Notes: a model not told the origin generated them from the sequence alone. A stretch of 64,000 nucleotides of DNA from Hyphomicrobiales bacterium (GCA_900471515.1 UCFC01000024.1:124001-188000); one strand, 5' to 3'. Positions 36,424 to 46,925 are shown, counted from the stretch's first letter. Translations and numbers: made by a program.

Positions 36424-37169
36424 CGACGGCGCTTTCCGCAGACCATCTTGGCGTCATCTACGACCATTTCCATGCCCTGAAGGATGTGAGCGTCTCCATC
36501 GAAAGCGGCGAATCCTTCGGCCTCGTCGGTGAATCCGGTTCGGGCAAGTCGACGCTGCTGCGTGCCGTCGCAGGTCTTGCTCCCGTCAGCGAGGGAACGA
36601 TCCGCGTTCATGGCGAGCCGCTGAAAGGGTCGAAGCGCAGCAGAAGCTTCTACCGCAGCGTCCAGATGGTCTTCCAGGATCCCTACGGCTCGCTGCATCC
36701 GCGCCAGACGGTCGACCGGCTGCTTCTGGAGCCGCTTGCGATCCACGGCATCGGCGACAGCGAGAGGCGCATTGCCCGCGCGCTCGACGAAGTCGGACTC
36801 GGCAACGGTTTCCGCTTCCGTTATCCGCACCAGCTTTCCGGCGGCCAGCGGCAGCGTGTGGCGATTGCCCGCGCGCTGATCGTCGAGCCGTCGATCCTGC
36901 TCCTCGACGAGCCGACCTCGGCGCTCGATGCTTCCGTGCAGGCCGAAGTCCTCAATCTTCTGGAGCAGATCCGCCGCGACCGGAAGCTGACTTTCGTCAT
37001 GGTCAGTCACGATCTCGGCGTTGTCACCCATATGTGCGAGAGGCTTGCCGTCATGCGCGGCGGCGCCGTTGTCGAGCGGCTGACATCGGCCGAACTTGCC
37101 GCCGGCAGCGTTCACGAGGAGTACACGCGAAATTTGATGGTTGCCAGCAAAGGGTTCGTGAAGGCTTGA
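36420..37169 (+). CDS. peptide ABC transporter ATP-binding protein (DppF-like)
   Basis: A 249-residue ATPase: Walker A GESGSGKST near residue 38, Q-loop QMVFQDPYGSLHPRQTV, signature [16 protein letters not shown] and Walker B ILLLDEPTSALDAS. It is shorter than many DppF proteins: the usual C-terminal oligopeptide-binding tail is reduced to EEYTRNLMVASKGFVKA. ATG at 36420 overlaps the previous stop as ATGA. Last gene of the five-gene peptide importer. Its stop codon lies in a stem-loop. Confidence 0.92.
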   Translation: MTTALSADHLGVIYDHFHALKDVSVSIESGESFGLVGESGSGKSTLLRAVAGLAPVSEGTIRVHGEPLKGSKRSRSFYRSVQMVFQDPYGSLHPRQTVDRLLLEPLAIHGIGDSERRIARALDEVGLGNGFRFRYPHQLSGGQRQRVAIARALIVEPSILLLDEPTSALDASVQAEVLNLLEQIRRDRKLTFVMVSHDLGVVTHMCERLAVMRGGAVVERLTSAELAAGSVHEEYTRNLMVASKGFVKA

Positions 37170-37190
37170 AAGCCAGTGTTTTCAAGCCTT
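37161..37190 (+). terminator. stem-loop at the end of the peptide ABC operon
   Basis: AAGGCTTGAAA (37161-37171) pairs perfectly with TTTCAAGCCTT (37180-37190). The stem includes the DppF-like stop codon. No U-run follows, so it may be a weak terminator or a 3' stabilising element. Confidence 0.5.
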
Positions 37191-37259
37191 TGAAAAATCT
37201 CATGCGTCGCCGGCGTTAAGGATAATCATTCCCTAAAACACGACCATTCGACTAGACTA

Positions 37260-37287
37260 TTGACAGCTGCCTTAGTTCTGTCATGAT
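37260..37287 (+). promoter_or_regulatory. candidate promoter with consensus -35
   Basis: TTGACA (37260-37265), a 16-base spacer and CATGAT (37282-37287). It lies about 45 bp ahead of the 62-residue ORF and makes that ORF more believable. Confidence 0.5.
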
Positions 37288-37331
37288 CCCGTTAACGACC
37301 GTTAGCTTTCGTGATCGATGGAGGTTGAGGC

Positions 37332-37520
37332 ATGTTCTTTCTCGGTGGGATGACCATGGGGTACCTCGATCCTCCTGTTAAGGCCGAGCGGAGGGAAAGC
37401 GCCTCCGTGACGATCCCGGCGGAAAAGGACCGCCGGTTGATCGAAACTTCCTCCAATGTACCCCAGAACGACGGCGCTCTCGAGCGCTCCTGGATCTGGG
37501 CATGGCGCACGCTCTGCTGA
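37332..37520 (+). CDS. small hypothetical protein (62 residues)
   Basis: A short ORF with a good ribosome binding site (GGAGG seven bases before the ATG) and a consensus-type promoter upstream. The protein has a hydrophobic start (MFFLGGMTMGYLDPP), a charged middle with ERRESASVTIPAEKDRR and a tryptophan-rich end (RSWIWAWRTLC). I do not recognise a family. The start signals argue for a real gene; the lack of a known relative keeps the score low. Confidence 0.4.
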   Translation: MFFLGGMTMGYLDPPVKAERRESASVTIPAEKDRRLIETSSNVPQNDGALERSWIWAWRTLC

Positions 37521-37651
37521 GTTGACGCCGGGTGGATTTTCTCTTCCGTCCGCTCTGGACGGAAATTTATCTCTACCTACCTTATAGGGAATATAAGAAT
37601 ATAAAGGCGAGCCGAGGGTTCGGCCGCAAAACAAACAGACGGAGGCGACAC

Positions 37652-37816
37652 ATGGCAAATCTGGGTATTTCGCATACTCACGTGAACCAGTACGGATCCG
37701 TACCGGCAAAGAAGCCGGTCACTACGCGGCACAGAATCCAGACCGCGATCCATGCAACGCTTTTCACGGCGGCTTTCCTTTTTGTCGTCGCAGTGGTTTG
37801 CGGTGTCGTCGGCTGA
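37652..37816 (+). CDS. small single-span membrane protein (54 residues)
   Basis: MANLGISHTHVNQYGSVPA is followed by a basic stretch KKPVTTRHRIQTAIHATL and one hydrophobic helix FTAAFLFVVAVVCGVVG at the C-terminus, so a tail-anchored membrane protein with a cytoplasmic N-terminus is expected. ATG at 37652 is preceded by GGAGGCGACAC. I believe similar short proteins recur in rhizobia, without known function. It stands alone between small genes; regulation not visible. Confidence 0.65.
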   Translation: MANLGISHTHVNQYGSVPAKKPVTTRHRIQTAIHATLFTAAFLFVVAVVCGVVG

Positions 37817-37936
37817 AACCGGCGCGTTCGAGGCGCCGTCTGAGGGCGTCTGACTGATCGAATATTTTCCTCTCCGGAACAATTGGGATGCGCTGGCATT
37901 CTCCTGACACTTCGATGTTGTTCAGGGAGAATGTTC

Positions 37937-38014
37937 ATGAAAGGTATCCTGCTGTGGCTGATCGGTATCCCGATCCCCATCATCATCCTTCTTTATCTGT
38001 TCCATGCGGTCTAG
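37937..38014 (+). CDS. very small hydrophobic peptide (25 residues)
   Basis: A 26-codon ORF starting MKGILLWLIG, rich in the IPIPIII and LLYLF pattern, i.e. a single short membrane helix. The ATG at 37937 has AGGGAG about 8 bases upstream; another in-frame ATG two codons earlier is too close to that site. I recall near-identical short peptides in rhizobial genomes. A strong terminator at 38067-38096 makes a transcript of about 160 nt, so it could be a small-protein mRNA or a dual-function RNA. Confidence 0.65.
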   Translation: MKGILLWLIGIPIPIIILLYLFHAV

Positions 38015-38066
38015 CCCGTTGCGGAAAGTAGGCGTGAGGCGCTGAGGGCGCCGGGAATGCCGTGCA

Positions 38067-38096
38067 GGCGCATGGACATCGTCCGTGCGCCTTTTT
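38067..38096 (+). terminator. strong intrinsic terminator of the small-peptide transcript
   Basis: An 11-bp stem (38067-38077 with 38081-38091, one G-U pair) around ATC, followed by TTTTT. It separates the small-peptide gene from ndvB. Confidence 0.85.
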
Positions 38097-38241
38097 CACG
38101 CCGGCCAGGGGGCGCAGGAGAAAGGTCCTGCGACTTGAATTCTCGAAAGGATGTCCAACCTTCCCGGACAGTTTTGCCGGGAAGCGTTTCGCCCCGGCTG
38201 CGAAGATGACCGGTCCGTCCATTCGAGGGTCATCACGAACA

Positions 38242-41200
38242 ATGCAGAACCGTGCCGAAATCGCACCGTCGTTTGAATCCAGAACCGAGTCCATGGCCAT
38301 TTCCATTCCGTCTCCGAGCCTGTCGCGCGAGCCCGAGAAGAAGCTGATCGACCACAATGATTCGATCCGCTCGACCTATCTGTCGAACGAAGACATCAGA
38401 GCCATGGGCGAAAGGGTCGCCTGCGGGACCGTGAGCGAGTTGCCAGGTTTCGCGGCATTTGACTTCTTCGCGCGCCACAAGGAAAACCAAGAGGAGATCC
38501 TGCGCGTCTACCGCACGACTGCGGCCGACGTCGAGGCGGGGGAGGCGATCACGCCGGCCGCTGAATGGCTGCTGGACAACCACTACATCGTCGAGGAAGC
38601 GATCCACGAAGTCCGCCGCGACTTCCCGCGCCGGTTCTACCGGGAACTGCCGCTTATGAAAGTCGGCGGCGTCGAGATCCCGCGCACGCTGGCACTGGCC
38701 TGGCTCTATGTCGCCCATACGCATGGCACGATCTCGCAGGAAAGCCTGACGGCGCTGGTCGACGGTTTCCAGCAGCACGAAACTCTCAGGATCGGCGAAC
38801 TCTGGGCATTGCCGTCCCTGGTGCGCTACGTGCTGGTGGAAAACCTCCGTCGTATTTCGAGCCGGGTCGAACGCAGTCGCCGCATGCGCCGCCGCGCCAA
38901 CGAGGCGGCCAACGAACTGGTGCGTCTTGCCGATGCCGCAAAGGCTGCCGCCTATCTGAAGACCCTGGAAGACCTCGCCGAGGACAACACGTTCTCGACC
39001 CAATTCCTCTACCGCATGCGGGACGGGTCGCAGACGTCGAGCCTGGCGATCTCCTGGCTCGACGAACGCCTGGAAAAGCTCGGGCGCGACAGCGAGGAGA
39101 CGATGATGGCGGAGCATGGCCGCCTCTCGGCCGGCAATGTCACGATGGGCAACATTATTTGCAGCCTGCGCGAGATCAACGATGCCGAATGGTCGGTTTG
39201 GGTCGAGCAGGTCAGCCACGTCGACAGGTTGCTCTGGGGCCAGTCCGACTATGGCGACCTCGACTCCGGTTCGCGCAACAGCTACCGCCGGCAGATCGAA
39301 AGGCTTGCGAGGCGCTCGCCGCTGAGCGAGGTGCAAATCGCCCAGCTTGCCGTCGATATGGTGGCCGAGGCGAAGCTTGCCGATCAGCCGCAACCGCATG
39401 AGCCCGATATCGGCGGTTTTATCGCCGGGGCTCAACGCCCAAAATTCGAAGCGCGCGCAGGCTACCGCCCGACGCTGGCGCAGCACGTCATTCGCGCGGT
39501 GCGCAAATTAAACTGGATGGCGATCGCCCTGCCGGTCGGGCTGATCACGATCATTGCCATGGCGATCGTCGCAGGGTTCATGGCCAATGCCGGCATGGGG
39601 TCTATTGAGATCGCCCTGCTGGTGATCCTGTTCGCGCTGCCGGCCTCGGAAGGTGCGAGCGGGCTCTTCAACACGATGCTTTCCTTCTTCGTCACGCCCG
39701 CGCGGCTTGTCGGATATGAGTTCAAACAGGGCATCCCGGAGGATGCGCGCACGCTCCTCGTCGTGCCGTGCCTGATTTCCGATCGCGACAGCGTCGACGA
39801 GATGGTGCGCAATCTCGAGGTCCACTATCTCGCCAATCCGCGCGGCGAGATCTATTTCGCACTGCTCAGCGACTGGCCGGACAGCGAGGTTGAAGAAACC
39901 CCTGGCGATCTCGAGGTGCTGGAATATGCGCGCCGGGAGATCGCCGGCCTCTCGGCCCGTTATGCCCATGACGACAAGACGCGCTTCTATCTGCTGCATC
40001 GCCGCCGCCTCTATAATCCGTGCGAGGGCGTATGGATGGGCTGGGAGCGCAAGCGCGGCAAGCTGCACGAGCTGAACCTGCTGTTGCGCGGCGACCGCGA
40101 TACGACCTATCTGCCGGGGGTGAACACCGCGCCGGCCGGTATCGAATATGTCATGACGCTCGATGCCGATACGCGCCTCATGCGCGATACCGTCACCAAA
40201 CTCGTCGGCAAGCTCCATCATCCGATCAACCGCCCGGTCGTCAACCCTGTAAGCGGGCGCGTCGAAAGCGGCTACGGCATTCTGCAGCCGCGCGTCACGC
40301 CGTCATTGACGACAGGCAAGGACGCGTCGGTCTTCCAGCGCATCTTTTCGATCAATCGCGGTCTCGATCCCTATGTCTTCACGGTTTCGGATGTCTATCA
40401 GGACCTTGCCGGCGAAGGCACGTTCACCGGCAAGGGCCTCTATCATGTCGATGCCTTCGAGGCCGCGCTGAAGGGGCGCATCGAGGAGAATTCGGTTCTG
40501 AGCCATGACCTTCTCGAAGGTTCGATGGCACGTTGCGCACTCGTCACCGATCTCGAACTCGTCGAGGACTTTCCGGTGCGTTACGAGGTCGAAACCTCGC
40601 GCCAGCATCGCTGGGCGCGGGGCGACTGGCAGCTTCTGCCCTATATGTTCGGTCCGCAACACGGCGTTACCGCGCTTGGCCGCTGGAAGATGTTCGACAA
40701 TCTGCGCCGCTCGCTGACACCGATCGCCTGGTTCCTCGCTTCGGTGCTCGGCTGGTATCTGTTGGAGCCATTTGGCGCGCTGATCTGGCAGATCCTGCTG
40801 ATCGTCTGCCTGTTCGTGGCGCCGACCCTTTCACTCATCAGCGGCATTATTCCCCGCAGCGGCGATATCGTCGCCAGCGCCCATCTCTATACCGTCTGTT
40901 CGGATATAGCGGCCGCCAACGCTCAGGTGGCGCTGCGCATCATCTTCATCGCCGACACCGTCTGCATGATCGCGGATGCGATCGGGCGATCGCTCTACCG
41001 CCTCTTCGTCAGCCGCAAACTGCTCCTGCAATGGCGCACCGCCGCCAGCGTCGGGGCCGGCAAGCAGGGCACCATCCTTTCCTACTACCGAGCCATGTGG
41101 CATGCGCCGGTGCTGGCGATCTTATCGGTTGCCTTCGCCGCGTTGTCGGGCACCGATGCTTTTTTCGTCGGCGTTCCCTTCGCGCTGCTCTGGATCTGTT

Positions 41201-44200
41201 CGCCGGCGGTCGCCTGGTACGTGAGCCAGTCGGCCGAGACGGAGGACCGGCTTGCCGTGCCCGATGGCGTCTCCAACGAATTGCGCAAGATCGCGCGCCG
41301 CACCTGGCGCTATTTCGAAACCTTCACGACGGCGGAGCAGAACCATCTGCCGCCCGACAACGTGCAGGAAACGCCCCAGGTCGTCGTGGCGACACGCACT
41401 TCGCCGACGAATATCGGCGTCTATCTGCTGTCGGTCATTTCCGGCCGCCATTTCGGCTGGTTCTCCTTCGAAGAAACGATCGAGCGCCTGGAGCAGACGG
41501 TCGCCACGATCGACCGCATGGAAAAGTTTCGCGGCCATCTTTTCAACTGGTATCACACCGATACCTTGCAGACCCTCGGGCCGCGCTATGTTTCGGCGGT
41601 CGACAGCGGCAATCTCGCGGGTTATCTGATTGCCGTTTCCTCGGCCTGCCGCGACTGGGCGGAAGCGCCCTCGGCGCATGTCCAGGGCAATCTCGACGGT
41701 GTCGGTGACACGGCCGGCATTCTTGGGGAGGTGCTTGCGGACCTGCCCGACGACCGCAAGACGGTACGGCCGCTGCGCCGCCGGCTGGAGGAGCGCATTG
41801 CCGGCTTCCAGAATGCGCTTGCCGCCGTCAAGCGCGAGCATGAGTTCGCCTCGATCCGTGTCATCAACCTCGCGGTCCTGGCGCGCGACATCCAGAAGCT
41901 CGCCGGCAACCTGCACCACGAAGTGAAGTCGAAACAGACGGAAGAGGTCACGTCGTGGGCGGCCTCGCTGGTCAAGGCCTGCGAGGCGCATATCGCCGAC
42001 AGCACCTTCGACCTTTCCAATATCGACGCGCTGCGCCCCCGTCTGGTCGCGCTCCGCGACAAGGCCCGCGATCTCGCCTTTTCGATGGATTTCGGTTTCC
42101 TGTACCGTCCGGAACGCCGGCTTCTGTCGATCGGATACCGTGTCGAGAGCGGCGAACTCGATGCGGCCTGCTATGACCTTCTGGCGTCGGAATGCCGTCT
42201 TACCTCGCTCTTCGGCATCGCCAAGGGCGACCTGCCGACCGAGCATTGGTACAAGCTCGGCCGCCAGGTGGTGCCGGTCGGATCGCGCGGCGCGCTGGTC
42301 TCCTGGTCCGGATCGATGTTCGAATATCTGATGCCGCCACTCGTCATGCAGGAGCGTGGCGGAGGCATCCTCAACCAGACCAACAATCTCGTCATCATCG
42401 AGCAGATGAACCACGGCCGCAAGCTTGGTACGCCCTGGGGCATCTCGGAGGCGGCCTTCAATGCCCGAGACCACAATCTCAACTATCAATACACGAATTT
42501 CGGCGTGCCGACGCTCGGCCTCAAGCGCGGTCTCGGCCATAATGCCGTCATCGCGCCCTATGCTTCGCTGCTTGCCAGCCAATACGATCCCGAGGCGTCG
42601 CTAGAGAACCTGCAGAAGCTTCGCAAGCTCGGCGCTCTTGGCAGGTTCGGCTTCCATGACGCGGTCGATTTCACACCGACGCGCGTGCCCGAAGGCAAGC
42701 AATGCGCCGTGGTCTACAACTACTATGCCCACCACCACGGCATGTCGATCGCGGCCGTCGCCAATGTCGCGTTCAACGGCCATCTGCGCGAACTCTTCCA
42801 CTCCGATCCCGTCATCGAGGCGGCCGAACTGCTGCTGCAGGAAAAGGCTCCGCGCGACATCCCGGTCATGAGCGGCAGGGACAAGTCCGAAACGCCTGCC
42901 GCCATCCAGGACGACCTGATGCGTCCGGTCGTCCGCAAACTCGCCGATCCGGCATCGCGCGAGCGCGAGCTCGTGTTCCTTTCGAACGGCCACTATTTCC
43001 TGATGCTGACGGCAACAGGCGCAGGTTACGCCCGCTGGAACGGTCTGTCCGTGTCCCGCTGGAAACCGGATCCGACCGAAGACCGCTGGGGCAATTTCAT
43101 CTTCCTGCGCGATACGGCGACCAACGAATGGTGGTCGGCGACAGCCGAACCGAAGAGCGCGGAGGGAGAAACGGTCCGGGTGGAATTCGCTGACGAAAAA
43201 GCCGTGTTCAGCAAGGTCCTTGGGGAACTCACGAGCGAGCTCGAATGCATCGTTGCCACCGAACATGATGCGGAGGCCCGCCGCCTGACGCTGTTCAACA
43301 CCGGTGCGGAAGATCGCTTTATCGAGGTGACGTCCTATCTCGAACCGGTCATCACCTCCGACGACACGGACAATGCGCATCCGGCCTTCGCCCGCATGTT
43401 CGTCAAAACGGAGATCGACAAGCGCGGCGACGCCATCCACGCCGAGCGGAACAAACGCGATCCGAACGAAGCGAACATGAGCATCGCGCATCTGATCGTC
43501 GACAATGCCGGGGATACGCGCCACACGGAATTCGAGACCGAGCGGCGCGCCTTCATCGGTCGCGGCCGCAGCCTTTCGAATGCCACGGCCTTCGACCCGG
43601 GGAGCCGCCTTTCCGGCACCGACGGTTTTACCCTCGATCCTGCCCTGTCGTTGCGCCGGACGGTGCGCGTGCCGGCCGGCAAGAAGGTGGGCGTAATCTT
43701 CTGGACGATCGCCGCTCCCAGCCGTGCCGAGGTGGACAAGGCCGTCGACCGCTATCGCCATCCGGATGCCTTCAATCATGAACTCGTCCAGGCATGGACG
43801 CGCACTCAGGTGCAGATGCGCCATGTCGGGGTCAGTTCGCAGCAGGCGGCAGCGTTCCAGCATCTCGGCCGCTATCTCGTCTATCCCGACATGCAGCTTC
43901 GCGGCGACGGCAATCTCGTCCGAGCCGGCCTGCAGTCGCAGTCGGCACTCTGGCCGTTGGCAATCTCGGGCGATTTTCCGATTTTCACGCTGCGCATCGA
44001 TGACGACATGGATCTTGAAATTGCCCGCGAGGCGCTGCTTGCGCAGGAATATCTGCGTTCACGCGGCGTGACCGCCGATCTCGTCATCATGAACGAGCGG
44101 GCGTCTTCCTACGCGCAGGATATGCAGCATGCGCTCGACGCGATGTGCGAGGGCGTGCGCCGCATGGGGCATGCCGACGGTCTGCGCCAGCACATTTTCG

Positions 44201-46827
44201 CGGTCCGCAAGGATCTCATGGAAGAGAGCACCTACCAGGCGCTGATCGCCGCCTCGCGCGTGACGCTGCATGCGAAGAACGGCAAGGTGATCGACCAGAT
44301 CAACCGCGTCCGCATGCTTTCCAAACCGGTCGGCCCCAAACCCGCGGGCCAAGAGCCGGAAGAAACAGAAAAGGTGGATCGCGCCGGGACGCCGGGCAAG
44401 CGTAGGCCGCCTCTGCCTGCCCCGGCTGTCAAGACCGTTTCACCCGAGGATGAAGGCGACCTCGACTTCTGGAACGGCTTCGGCGGTTTTGCCTGCGACG
44501 GCCGCGAATATGTCGTGCGCCTGCCGGGCGGGCGGGCGACGCCGCAGCCCTGGATCAATGTCGTCTCGAACGACCGGTTCGGTTTCCACGTATCGGCAGA
44601 AGGCGCCGGTTTCACCTGGAGCGTCAATTCGCGCGACCATCAGCTCACCGCCTGGTCGAACGATGCCGTCATCAACCGTCCCGGCGAGGCCCTCTACGTG
44701 GCGGATCTCGAAAGCGGTGCGGTTATGACACCGTTCGCAAGCCTGTCCCGCCGCAACGACATTCGTTTCGAAGCGCGCCACGGTCTCGGCTACTCCACTT
44801 TCTCCAGCACGCAGCACGAGATCGCGCTGGAGGTGACGCAGACCGTGCATCGCGACGAGCCTGTGAAGCTGCAGCGCCTGCGCCTGCGCAACACCGGTTC
44901 GGCAGGCCGCAAGTTCAGGCTCTACGCCTATGTGGAATGGGTCCTTGGAAACAATCCGCAGAAGACCGCCCCGTTCATCCTGTCGAAACGGGACGAGGAG
45001 GCAGGAGCGCTGTTTGCGACGAACCCCTACAGTATCGACTATGCGGGCCGGATCGCCTTCTTCGCCGCAAGCGAGGCGGTTTCGAGTTTTTCGGCAAGCC
45101 GCCGTGAGTTCATCGGCCGGAGCGGGACAATCGAGGCGCCCGTTGCAGTGACGGCGGCGGCTGCTCTTTCCGGCTCGACGGGGCTCGATGGCGATCCGGC
45201 AGCGATCCTTGCGATCGACATCGAACTCGGTGCCGGCGAAGAACGCGATGTTGCTTTCTTCCTGGGCGATGCGTCCGGCGAAGAGGAGGCGCGTGCCCTG
45301 ATTGCCGATATTCGCAAGGCATCGTTCGACGAGGCGGTGCAGGCAAACCGGGGGTTCTGGCAGGAATTCACCGGCAGGCTGCAGATCTCGACGCCGGATC
45401 GGGGCATAAACTACCTCGTCAATAGCTGGCTGCCTTATCAGAGCCTCGGTTGCCGCATCATGGCCCGCACGGCCTTCTACCAGGCGAGCGGCGCCTTCGG
45501 CTTTCGCGACCAGTTGCAGGACACGCTGGCCTTCGTGCTGCAGGAGCCGGGCATTGCGCGGCGCCAGATCGTCAACGCTGCGTCGCGCCAGTTCCGCGAG
45601 GGGGATGTGCAGCACTGGTGGCTGCCGGGGACGGGGGCGGGCGTGCGCACCATGATCTCCGACGATGTGGTGTGGCTCGCCTATGCGATCGATCACTATT
45701 GCAGTGTCAGCGGCGACAAGAGCGTGCTCGACGAGCAGCTGCCCTTCCTTGAAGGTCCGGACCTCTTGGACGGCCAGCATGACTCCTTCTTCAAGCCGGA
45801 ACTATCCGAGGATACGGTCAGCGTCTACGAACATGCGGCGCTGGCACTCGATCTTGCCATTGCCCGCAAGGGAACGAACGGCCTGCCGCTTTTCCTCGGC
45901 GGCGATTGGAACGACGGGATGAACCGCGTCGGCATCGAGGGCAAGGGTACGAGCGTCTGGCTCGGCTGGTTCCTCGCGGGCACATTGCGTTCTTTCATAC
46001 CCTATGCCGAAGATCGGGGCGACAAGGCCCGCGCCGCGCACTGGAAGGCGCATCTCGCCGAACTCAGGAAGGCGCTCGAAAGCGTTGCCTGGGACGGGGG
46101 CTATTATCGCCGCGGTGCGTTCGACGACGGCACGCCGCTCGGCTCGAAGGAGAGCCTGGAATGCCAGATCGATTCGATCGCGCAGTCCTGGAGTGTTCTC
46201 TCGGGTGAAGGTGATCCTGAGCGGGCGATCAAGGCGATGGATGCGGTGCTCGAGCGGCTGGTCGATGAGGATGCGCGCATCGTTCGTCTCTTCACGCCCC
46301 CTTTCGAACGGTCGCTGCAGGACCCGGGCTATATCAAGGCCTATCCGCCCGGCGTCCGCGAGAATGGCGGCCAATACACACATGCCGCGGCCTGGGTGGT
46401 GATGGCGCTGGCGGCACTGAAGCGCGGCGACGATGCCCTGCGCTGTTTCCAGATCCTCAACCCGATCACCCATTGCCTGGACAAGGCGGCCGTCGAACGA
46501 TACCGGGTCGAGCCCTACGTTGTGGCAGCCGACGTTTACGGGCATCCACCTTATGCCGGGCGCGGCGGCTGGACCTGGTATACGGGCTCGGCCGGCTGGC
46601 TCTACCGCGCGGCGGTGGAGGGCATTCTCGGTATCCGGCTAAAGGGTGGAAAACTCTATATTCGCCCGTCGCTTCCTTCCAATTGGGACGGGTTTGCGGC
46701 AGAGATCGAACGCGGCGGAAGCAAATACCGCATTTCGGTCTCAAAAGCGTCCAATGCTGACGGCTACACTGCATCGATAAACGGCAGCGAAATAGCCAAT
46801 CCCAACGAGGGGTATCCGGTCGGATAA
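38242..46827 (+). CDS. ndvB: cyclic beta-1,2-glucan synthase NdvB
   Basis: A giant inner-membrane enzyme of 2861 residues from the ATG at 38242 (2844 from ATG 38293), close to the 2832 of S. meliloti NdvB. It primes, elongates and cyclises periplasmic glucans from UDP-glucose. The N-terminal region has paired helices near residues 425-485. A GT84 glycosyltransferase domain follows, with DADT near residue 641 and RQHRWARGDWQ near 785. Several more helices lie around 830-1050. A glycoamylase-like and cyclising middle part comes next. The C-terminal GH94-type phosphorylase domain controls chain length and carries DWND at 2555-2558. No frameshift is seen. Neither start has a strong ribosome binding site. 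opgC follows in the same direction and ndvA lies 3 kb downstream. Confidence 0.97.
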   Translation: MQNRAEIAPSFESRTESMAISIPSPSLSREPEKKLIDHNDSIRSTYLSNEDIRAMGERVACGTVSELPGFAAFDFFARHKENQEEILRVYRTTAADVEAGEAITPAAEWLLDNHYIVEEAIHEVRRDFPRRFYRELPLMKVGGVEIPRTLALAWLYVAHTHGTISQESLTALVDGFQQHETLRIGELWALPSLVRYVLVENLRRISSRVERSRRMRRRANEAANELVRLADAAKAAAYLKTLEDLAEDNTFSTQFLYRMRDGSQTSSLAISWLDERLEKLGRDSEETMMAEHGRLSAGNVTMGNIICSLREINDAEWSVWVEQVSHVDRLLWGQSDYGDLDSGSRNSYRRQIERLARRSPLSEVQIAQLAVDMVAEAKLADQPQPHEPDIGGFIAGAQRPKFEARAGYRPTLAQHVIRAVRKLNWMAIALPVGLITIIAMAIVAGFMANAGMGSIEIALLVILFALPASEGASGLFNTMLSFFVTPARLVGYEFKQGIPEDARTLLVVPCLISDRDSVDEMVRNLEVHYLANPRGEIYFALLSDWPDSEVEETPGDLEVLEYARREIAGLSARYAHDDKTRFYLLHRRRLYNPCEGVWMGWERKRGKLHELNLLLRGDRDTTYLPGVNTAPAGIEYVMTLDADTRLMRDTVTKLVGKLHHPINRPVVNPVSGRVESGYGILQPRVTPSLTTGKDASVFQRIFSINRGLDPYVFTVSDVYQDLAGEGTFTGKGLYHVDAFEAALKGRIEENSVLSHDLLEGSMARCALVTDLELVEDFPVRYEVETSRQHRWARGDWQLLPYMFGPQHGVTALGRWKMFDNLRRSLTPIAWFLASVLGWYLLEPFGALIWQILLIVCLFVAPTLSLISGIIPRSGDIVASAHLYTVCSDIAAANAQVALRIIFIADTVCMIADAIGRSLYRLFVSRKLLLQWRTAASVGAGKQGTILSYYRAMWHAPVLAILSVAFAALSGTDAFFVGVPFALLWICSPAVAWYVSQSAETEDRLAVPDGVSNELRKIARRTWRYFETFTTAEQNHLPPDNVQETPQVVVATRTSPTNIGVYLLSVISGRHFGWFSFEETIERLEQTVATIDRMEKFRGHLFNWYHTDTLQTLGPRYVSAVDSGNLAGYLIAVSSACRDWAEAPSAHVQGNLDGVGDTAGILGEVLADLPDDRKTVRPLRRRLEERIAGFQNALAAVKREHEFASIRVINLAVLARDIQKLAGNLHHEVKSKQTEEVTSWAASLVKACEAHIADSTFDLSNIDALRPRLVALRDKARDLAFSMDFGFLYRPERRLLSIGYRVESGELDAACYDLLASECRLTSLFGIAKGDLPTEHWYKLGRQVVPVGSRGALVSWSGSMFEYLMPPLVMQERGGGILNQTNNLVIIEQMNHGRKLGTPWGISEAAFNARDHNLNYQYTNFGVPTLGLKRGLGHNAVIAPYASLLASQYDPEASLENLQKLRKLGALGRFGFHDAVDFTPTRVPEGKQCAVVYNYYAHHHGMSIAAVANVAFNGHLRELFHSDPVIEAAELLLQEKAPRDIPVMSGRDKSETPAAIQDDLMRPVVRKLADPASRERELVFLSNGHYFLMLTATGAGYARWNGLSVSRWKPDPTEDRWGNFIFLRDTATNEWWSATAEPKSAEGETVRVEFADEKAVFSKVLGELTSELECIVATEHDAEARRLTLFNTGAEDRFIEVTSYLEPVITSDDTDNAHPAFARMFVKTEIDKRGDAIHAERNKRDPNEANMSIAHLIVDNAGDTRHTEFETERRAFIGRGRSLSNATAFDPGSRLSGTDGFTLDPALSLRRTVRVPAGKKVGVIFWTIAAPSRAEVDKAVDRYRHPDAFNHELVQAWTRTQVQMRHVGVSSQQAAAFQHLGRYLVYPDMQLRGDGNLVRAGLQSQSALWPLAISGDFPIFTLRIDDDMDLEIAREALLAQEYLRSRGVTADLVIMNERASSYAQDMQHALDAMCEGVRRMGHADGLRQHIFAVRKDLMEESTYQALIAASRVTLHAKNGKVIDQINRVRMLSKPVGPKPAGQEPEETEKVDRAGTPGKRRPPLPAPAVKTVSPEDEGDLDFWNGFGGFACDGREYVVRLPGGRATPQPWINVVSNDRFGFHVSAEGAGFTWSVNSRDHQLTAWSNDAVINRPGEALYVADLESGAVMTPFASLSRRNDIRFEARHGLGYSTFSSTQHEIALEVTQTVHRDEPVKLQRLRLRNTGSAGRKFRLYAYVEWVLGNNPQKTAPFILSKRDEEAGALFATNPYSIDYAGRIAFFAASEAVSSFSASRREFIGRSGTIEAPVAVTAAAALSGSTGLDGDPAAILAIDIELGAGEERDVAFFLGDASGEEEARALIADIRKASFDEAVQANRGFWQEFTGRLQISTPDRGINYLVNSWLPYQSLGCRIMARTAFYQASGAFGFRDQLQDTLAFVLQEPGIARRQIVNAASRQFREGDVQHWWLPGTGAGVRTMISDDVVWLAYAIDHYCSVSGDKSVLDEQLPFLEGPDLLDGQHDSFFKPELSEDTVSVYEHAALALDLAIARKGTNGLPLFLGGDWNDGMNRVGIEGKGTSVWLGWFLAGTLRSFIPYAEDRGDKARAAHWKAHLAELRKALESVAWDGGYYRRGAFDDGTPLGSKESLECQIDSIAQSWSVLSGEGDPERAIKAMDAVLERLVDEDARIVRLFTPPFERSLQDPGYIKAYPPGVRENGGQYTHAAAWVVMALAALKRGDDALRCFQILNPITHCLDKAAVERYRVEPYVVAADVYGHPPYAGRGGWTWYTGSAGWLYRAAVEGILGIRLKGGKLYIRPSLPSNWDGFAAEIERGGSKYRISVSKASNADGYTASINGSEIANPNEGYPVG

Positions 46828-46925
46828 CAGCAATCTCCAAGCTGAATTTCCGGCGATTCGCACGGCCAGAGGGGAACCCTTTTGGCCGGCGTAGCGTTTG
46901 CAAAACGGATAACAGGAGAGACACC

